NCBI GenBank assembly: GCA_036260415.1
Contig: DASZZX010000401.1
Coordinates: 1 to 17,800 of the forward strand
DNA length: 17,800 nt
DNA from: DASZZX01 sp036260415
GTDB lineage: Bacteria; Actinomycetota; Nitriliruptoria; Nitriliruptorales; JAHWKO01
Direction of reading: 5' to 3'
Shown here: positions 14,973 to 17,800 of the stretch, piece after piece
How positions within the stretch are numbered: the stretch's first letter is position 1
Layout of the letters: each line of letters opens with the position of its first letter
Translations under genes and position numbers: made by a program
The notes under the pieces: model-generated
The model's input: only the letters and a program-made list of their open reading frames with translations
Database searches by the model: none
Told to the model about the DNA's origin: nothing

Positions 14973-15002
14973 ACGGTAGGTCGCCGGTCGTCCGCTGGTC
15001 GA
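14973..15002 (-). promoter_or_regulatory. Possible promoter of the Lys-rich gene
   Basis: On the minus strand TCGACC (14997-15002, four of six match to TTGACA) and TACCGT (14973-14978, TAnnnT) are spaced by 18 nt. They lie upstream of the GGGAGG/GTG start at 14945 and downstream of the hairpin that follows trpE. Such matches occur by chance in GC-rich DNA, so confidence is low. Confidence 0.22.
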
Positions 15003-15072
15003 GCGACCCTTGCCGCGTCGTCGACCTGGCCACCCCATTCCTGTGCGGTGCGATCGCGGCGTTCGTCACGGT

Positions 15073-15096
15073 CGCGGAGGGAGCGGTCCCTCCGTG
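15073..15096 (-). terminator. Strong hairpin just after trpE
   Basis: CGGAGGGA (15075-15082) pairs perfectly with TCCCTCCG (15087-15094) around a GCGG loop, and two further pairs can extend it. It begins 6 nt after the trpE stop. There is no T-run on the minus strand. It could terminate, attenuate or protect the upstream hisI-trpE message. Confidence 0.45.
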
Positions 15097-15102
15097 CGCG
15101 CG

Positions 15103-16602
15103 TCACGGCCGCTGAGCGAGCGGTCCTTCCACGCGTTCCGCGGCTCGCACGGCGGTCAGCAGCGCCATGGCCTTGCTGCGGGTCTCCGCTTCCTCCTCGT
15201 CGGGGTCGCTGTCGGCCACGATCCCGGCCCCTGCTTGGGCGTAGGCCACCCCGTCGCGCAGGACGAGCGTGCGCAGCGCGATGCAGGTGTCGAGGTTGCC
15301 CGAGAGGTCCACGTACCCGACCGCGCCCGCGTACACGCCCCGCCGGTGGGGTTCCAGCTCGTCGATGATCTCCATCGCCCTCACCTTCGGGGCGCCCGAG
15401 ACGGTTCCGGCCGGGAAGACCGCACGCAGCACGTCCACGGGCGTGACCGACTCGCGGAGCGTGCCGGTGACCCGGCTGACCAGGTGCATCACGTGTGAGT
15501 AACGCTCGACGTTCATCAGCTCGTCCACCGACACGGTGCCGACCTCGCACACCCGGCCAACGTCGTTGCGCGCCAGATCCACCAGCATCACGTGCTCGGC
15601 GCGCTCCTTCTCGCTGTCCAGCAGCTCACGTTCGAGCGCTCGGTCCTCCTCCTCGCTCGCGCCCCGCCGGCGCGTGCCCGCGATCGGCCACGTCTCGATC
15701 CGGCGCCCTTGGAGGCGGACGAGTGCCTCGGGCGACGAGCCGACGACGTGCAGATCGCCGAGGTCGATCAGGAACAGGTACGGAGACGGGTTGATCACCC
15801 GTAGCATGCGGTACACGTCGAAGGGCGTGGCAGAGGTCGGAAGCGCGAAGCGCTGGCTCGGCACCACCTGGAACACGTCGCCGGCCGCGATGTACTCCTT
15901 CGCGCGCCGCACCAGCTGCTGGTAGACGCCCGGACGCAGGTTGGACGGGACCCCCTCCACGGGCAGGGGCGGGGGCGGGTCGGCGAGCCGTGACGGCGCC
16001 GTCCCGGCGAGCCGCTCGAACAGCGCATCCGTGACTGCCAGCGCCTCCTGGTAGCGGTCCTGCGGCCGCTCGTCGACCACCACGTTCGTGACCACGGTCA
16101 GCTTCTGCAGCAGGTGGTCCATGGCGACCACGTGCCGGGGGAACAGCATGACCAGCTCGGGTAGCTGCAGATCGTCCGTGGCGGTCGCGGGCAGCCGCTC
16201 GATCTCGCGGACCGCGTCCCAGCCCACGTAGCCCACCGCGCCTCCGTGCAGAGGCGGCAGCGATGGGATGGCGGCCACGCGCAGCGCTCGGGTCGCGCGG
16301 TCAAGCGCGTCCAGCGGACCCGTGGCGTCGCGCGCGGACCGAGGCGGTGTGCCCTCCCACTCGACCCGTCCCCCGCGGCCCCGCAGCACCAGGAACGGGT
16401 CGACCCCGACGAACGAGTAGCGACCCCAGCGCTCGCCGTGCTCGGCGGATTCGAGCAGGAAGCTCGGGCCGCCACCGGCCAGCTTGGCGTAGACCGACAG
16501 CGGGGTCTCGAGGTCGGCCAGCACCTCCCGCCAGACCGGAACGACGGCGTGCCGGGTCGCCAGATCGAGGAACGCCTCCCGGCCGGGGCCGCCTGTGGTC
16601 AC
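15103..16602 (-). CDS. trpE: Anthranilate synthase component I
   Basis: Makes anthranilate from chorismate, using ammonia supplied by a TrpG/PabA amidotransferase that is not encoded in this window. 499 aa. The N-terminal half contains the tryptophan-feedback LLES motif (49-52) and FVGVDPFLVLRGRGG. The C-terminal chorismate-binding domain has FQVVPSQRF, VGSSPEALVRL, PIAGTRRRGAS, LVDLARNDVGRV, ERYSHVMHLVSRVTG, AVFPAGTVSGAPKVRAMEII, and a late GAVGYVDLSGNLD. The intact LLES site suggests normal inhibition by tryptophan. GTG 16602 overlaps the hisI stop by 4 nt. That overlap leaves no room for a trp leader peptide directly before trpE. Downstream a strong hairpin precedes the Lys-rich gene. Confidence 0.97.
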   Translation of the reverse strand: MTTGGPGREAFLDLATRHAVVPVWREVLADLETPLSVYAKLAGGGPSFLLESAEHGERWGRYSFVGVDPFLVLRGRGGRVEWEGTPPRSARDATGPLDALDRATRALRVAAIPSLPPLHGGAVGYVGWDAVREIERLPATATDDLQLPELVMLFPRHVVAMDHLLQKLTVVTNVVVDERPQDRYQEALAVTDALFERLAGTAPSRLADPPPPLPVEGVPSNLRPGVYQQLVRRAKEYIAAGDVFQVVPSQRFALPTSATPFDVYRMLRVINPSPYLFLIDLGDLHVVGSSPEALVRLQGRRIETWPIAGTRRRGASEEEDRALERELLDSEKERAEHVMLVDLARNDVGRVCEVGTVSVDELMNVERYSHVMHLVSRVTGTLRESVTPVDVLRAVFPAGTVSGAPKVRAMEIIDELEPHRRGVYAGAVGYVDLSGNLDTCIALRTLVLRDGVAYAQAGAGIVADSDPDEEEAETRSKAMALLTAVRAAERVEGPLAQRP

Positions 16603-16997
16603 CGCTTCCCCGGAGCCGCGTCGCCGCTGCTCACGTCGCTGGTCAGGGCGGTGGGGGCGACGGCCAGGACGGAGCGGTGGAAGCAGGACCGCTCGCCCGT
16701 GTGACAGGCCGGGCCATGGCCGGCGTCCACCAGGACCAGCAGGGTGTCGCCGTCGCAGTCGTAGCGCAGATCCTTCACCCGCTGGGTGTTGCCGGAGGTC
16801 GCGCCCTTGTGCCACAGTTCCTGCCGCGAGCGGGACCAGAAGACCGTCTCCCTCCGCTGGAGGGTGAGGTCGAGGGACTCTGCGCTCATCCACGCCACCA
16901 TCAGGACCTCGCCCGTGTCGTGCTGCTGGACCACCGCGGGGATCAGCCCGCGGTCGTCGAATCGCAGCTCGGCGCGTAGGCGCGGCGTGAGCGGCAT
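16599..16997 (-). CDS. hisI: Phosphoribosyl-AMP cyclohydrolase
   Basis: Third step of histidine synthesis: opens the adenine ring of phosphoribosyl-AMP. 132 aa, a stand-alone cyclohydrolase without the HisE half. FWSRSRQELWHKGATSGN and the metal sites are clear: YDCDGD supplies Mg-binding D80/D82/D84 and Zn-binding C81, and ACHTGERSCFHR supplies C98 and C105. ATG 16997 is preceded by AGGA with 5-nt spacing. It is the first gene of the long minus-strand run, and its stop overlaps the trpE start. The 68-nt divergent gap upstream has a TAGGCT -10-like hexamer and an imperfect 7-bp stem (GCCTGCC/GGTAGGC, one G-U pair) that overlaps it. Confidence 0.95.
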   Translation of the reverse strand: MPLTPRLRAELRFDDRGLIPAVVQQHDTGEVLMVAWMSAESLDLTLQRRETVFWSRSRQELWHKGATSGNTQRVKDLRYDCDGDTLLVLVDAGHGPACHTGERSCFHRSVLAVAPTALTSDVSSGDAAPGKR

Positions 16998-17065
16998 GGA
17001 GGTCCTGCCTCGGGCGTGGCGGGGCAGCCTACCCCCGGCAGGCGGCACGGCTGGTCGGAGCGGCG

Positions 17066-17545
17066 GTGGGCGGGCAGGCAGCGTACGTGGCGGTGGTCGG
17101 TGCCGGCACGGACGATCCCGAGCTCGAGGCGTTGGCGGAGGAGGTCGGCCGTCGGCTCGCCGCAGCCGGCGCCACGGTGGTGTGCGGAGGGCTCGGAGGT
17201 GTCATGGCGGCAGCGAGCCGCGGGGCCAGGGCTGCTGGCGGCACCACGCTGGGGATCCTGCCGGGTTCCGACCGCAGGGACGCCAACCCCTGGGTTGACG
17301 TGGCGGTGCCGACGGGGATGGGGGAGCTGCGCAACGCCCTCATCGTGCGGACCGTTGACGCGGTCATCGCGATCGGTGGGGGCTACGGGACGCTGTCGGA
17401 GATCGCGTTCGCGCTCAAGACCGGTGTGGCGGTGATCGGCCTGCGCACCTGGTCACTCCCGGAGACGCGCCCCGACCCGCTCACCCGAGCGCGCGACCCG
17501 GAGGAGGCGGTCGGCAGGGCGCTGGGCGCCGCCCGCCGTCGGTAA
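17066..17545 (+). CDS. TIGR00725/LOG-like Rossmann-fold protein
   Basis: 159-aa cytosolic protein of the TIGR00725 type, related to the LOG (lysine-decarboxylase-like) and molybdenum-cofactor-carrier fold. YVAVVGAGTDDPELEALAEE is the first strand and helix, followed by VVCGGLGGVMAAASRGA. After TTLGILPGSDRRDANPW comes GMGELRNALIVRTVDAVIAI, then GGGYGTLSEIAFALKTG, the phosphate-binding loop that in LOG enzymes reads PGGxGTxxE. The LOG proteins release cytokinin-type bases from nucleotides; this branch has no established role, so no reaction is assigned. GTG 17066 has GGAG 5 nt upstream. It is divergent from hisI and shares its upstream region. Immediately downstream is a repeat array. Confidence 0.85.
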   Translation: MGGQAAYVAVVGAGTDDPELEALAEEVGRRLAAAGATVVCGGLGGVMAAASRGARAAGGTTLGILPGSDRRDANPWVDVAVPTGMGELRNALIVRTVDAVIAIGGGYGTLSEIAFALKTGVAVIGLRTWSLPETRPDPLTRARDPEEAVGRALGAARRR

Positions 17546-17591
17546 GCGTCCGGGAGGACTCGGCCCCGGCGACGGTCCCGGCCATCGCCCG

Positions 17592-17800
17592 TCGATCGTG
17601 CGTCGTCGCGGGCACCCGTGACCGTCGGTCCGCACGATCCGGCCTCATGGCCGCAGCCCACTCGATCGTGCGTCGCCGCGGACACCGTGACCGTCGGTCC
17701 GCACGGTCCGGCCTCATGGCCGCAGCCCACTCGATCGTGCGTCCCCGCGGGCACCCGTGACCGTCGGTCCGCACGATCCGGCCTCATGGCCGCAGCCCAC
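17592..17800. repeat. Three tandem ~70-bp repeats with internal inverted repeats, open at window end
   Basis: Units run 17592-17661 (70 bp), 17662-17730 (69 bp) and 17731-17800 (70 bp), each beginning TCGATCGTGCGTC and ending CGCAGCCCAC, with only a few differences. Each unit has 9-bp inverted arms, GATCGTGCG and CGCACGATC, about 28 nt apart. It also has a small palindrome GACC-GTC-GGTC beside the right arm and GGCC-TCAT-GGCC after it. Copy 2 has CGCACGGTC as right arm, which keeps a G-U pair in a plus-strand RNA. A degenerate tail (ACGGTCCCGGCC, about 17572-17583) may be the remnant of a fourth copy. The mixed 70/69 period argues against coding. More copies may lie beyond the window. Confidence 0.85.

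Noticed and set aside
14179..14979. Plus-strand hydrophobic frame that looks like a membrane protein
   Set aside because: It is the complement of Lys/Ala codons of the Lys-rich gene; no ribosome binding site or family pattern. The minus-strand frame has a strong Shine-Dalgarno site.
16600..16700. trp leader peptide/attenuator in front of trpE
   Set aside because: trpE starts inside the end of hisI; no short Trp-rich frame with a terminator hairpin is present there.
17383..17787. Minus-strand open frames through the terminal repeats
   Set aside because: The repeat period (70/69 bp) does not keep frame between units, and the frames run into the end of the LOG-like gene on the other strand.
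17592..17800. CRISPR array
   Set aside because: The whole ~70-bp unit is repeated with no variable spacers, and no cas genes are near.

Overview
The window is very GC-rich, gene-dense bacterial DNA. Heavy use of GTG starts, short spacings and 4-nt start/stop overlaps, and the order hisI-trpE-...-trpC-trpB-trpA all fit an actinobacterial chromosome (Actinomycetota, possibly a deep lineage such as Nitriliruptoria; the lineage is inference). No phage, transposon, integrase, plasmid or CRISPR signal is visible.

Left part, plus strand (83-4553): three membrane transporters. They are an NhaA Na+/H+ antiporter, a CPA2-type cation/proton antiporter with two C-terminal universal-stress-like domains, and an EamA/DMT transporter. 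Together they suggest attention to Na+/K+/pH balance. A GC hairpin and a minus-strand tRNA with anticodon CAA (Leu) follow. The tRNA is unusual because it is drawn as a class I tRNA without a long variable arm.

Middle, plus strand (4959-8248): a compact three-gene module. It encodes a small exported or membrane protein with a YVDPGSG motif, a large SAM methyltransferase (NoeA-like), and a membrane-anchored alkaline-phosphatase/sulfatase-superfamily protein. The N-terminal half of the methyltransferase carries a D-x4-N ... D pattern with the spacing of a protein-kinase/aminoglycoside-phosphotransferase active site. A kinase-methyltransferase fusion beside an envelope phosphatase-type enzyme recalls the O-antigen chain-capping enzyme WbdD. 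This is the best candidate here for an undescribed system, probably acting on a cell-surface glycopolymer.

Right part, minus strand (16997 down to 8297): one long gene run, hisI, trpE, a Lys/Ala/Thr-rich histone-H1-like protein, trpC, trpB, trpA, an S9 prolyl-oligopeptidase-family peptidase, and an S66 LD-carboxypeptidase. hisI/trpE, trpC/trpB, trpA/S9 and S9/S66 overlap, and trpB/trpA are 2 nt apart, so translation is likely coupled. The Lys-rich gene breaks this pattern with untranslated gaps on both sides, a hairpin after trpE, a good ribosome binding site and a possible promoter. trpD, trpG and trpF are not in the window; in Actinobacteria the TrpF reaction is commonly done by PriA.

Right edge (17066-17800), plus strand: a TIGR00725/LOG-like Rossmann protein divergent from hisI, then three tandem copies of a ~70-bp unit with internal inverted repeats, running off the window end.
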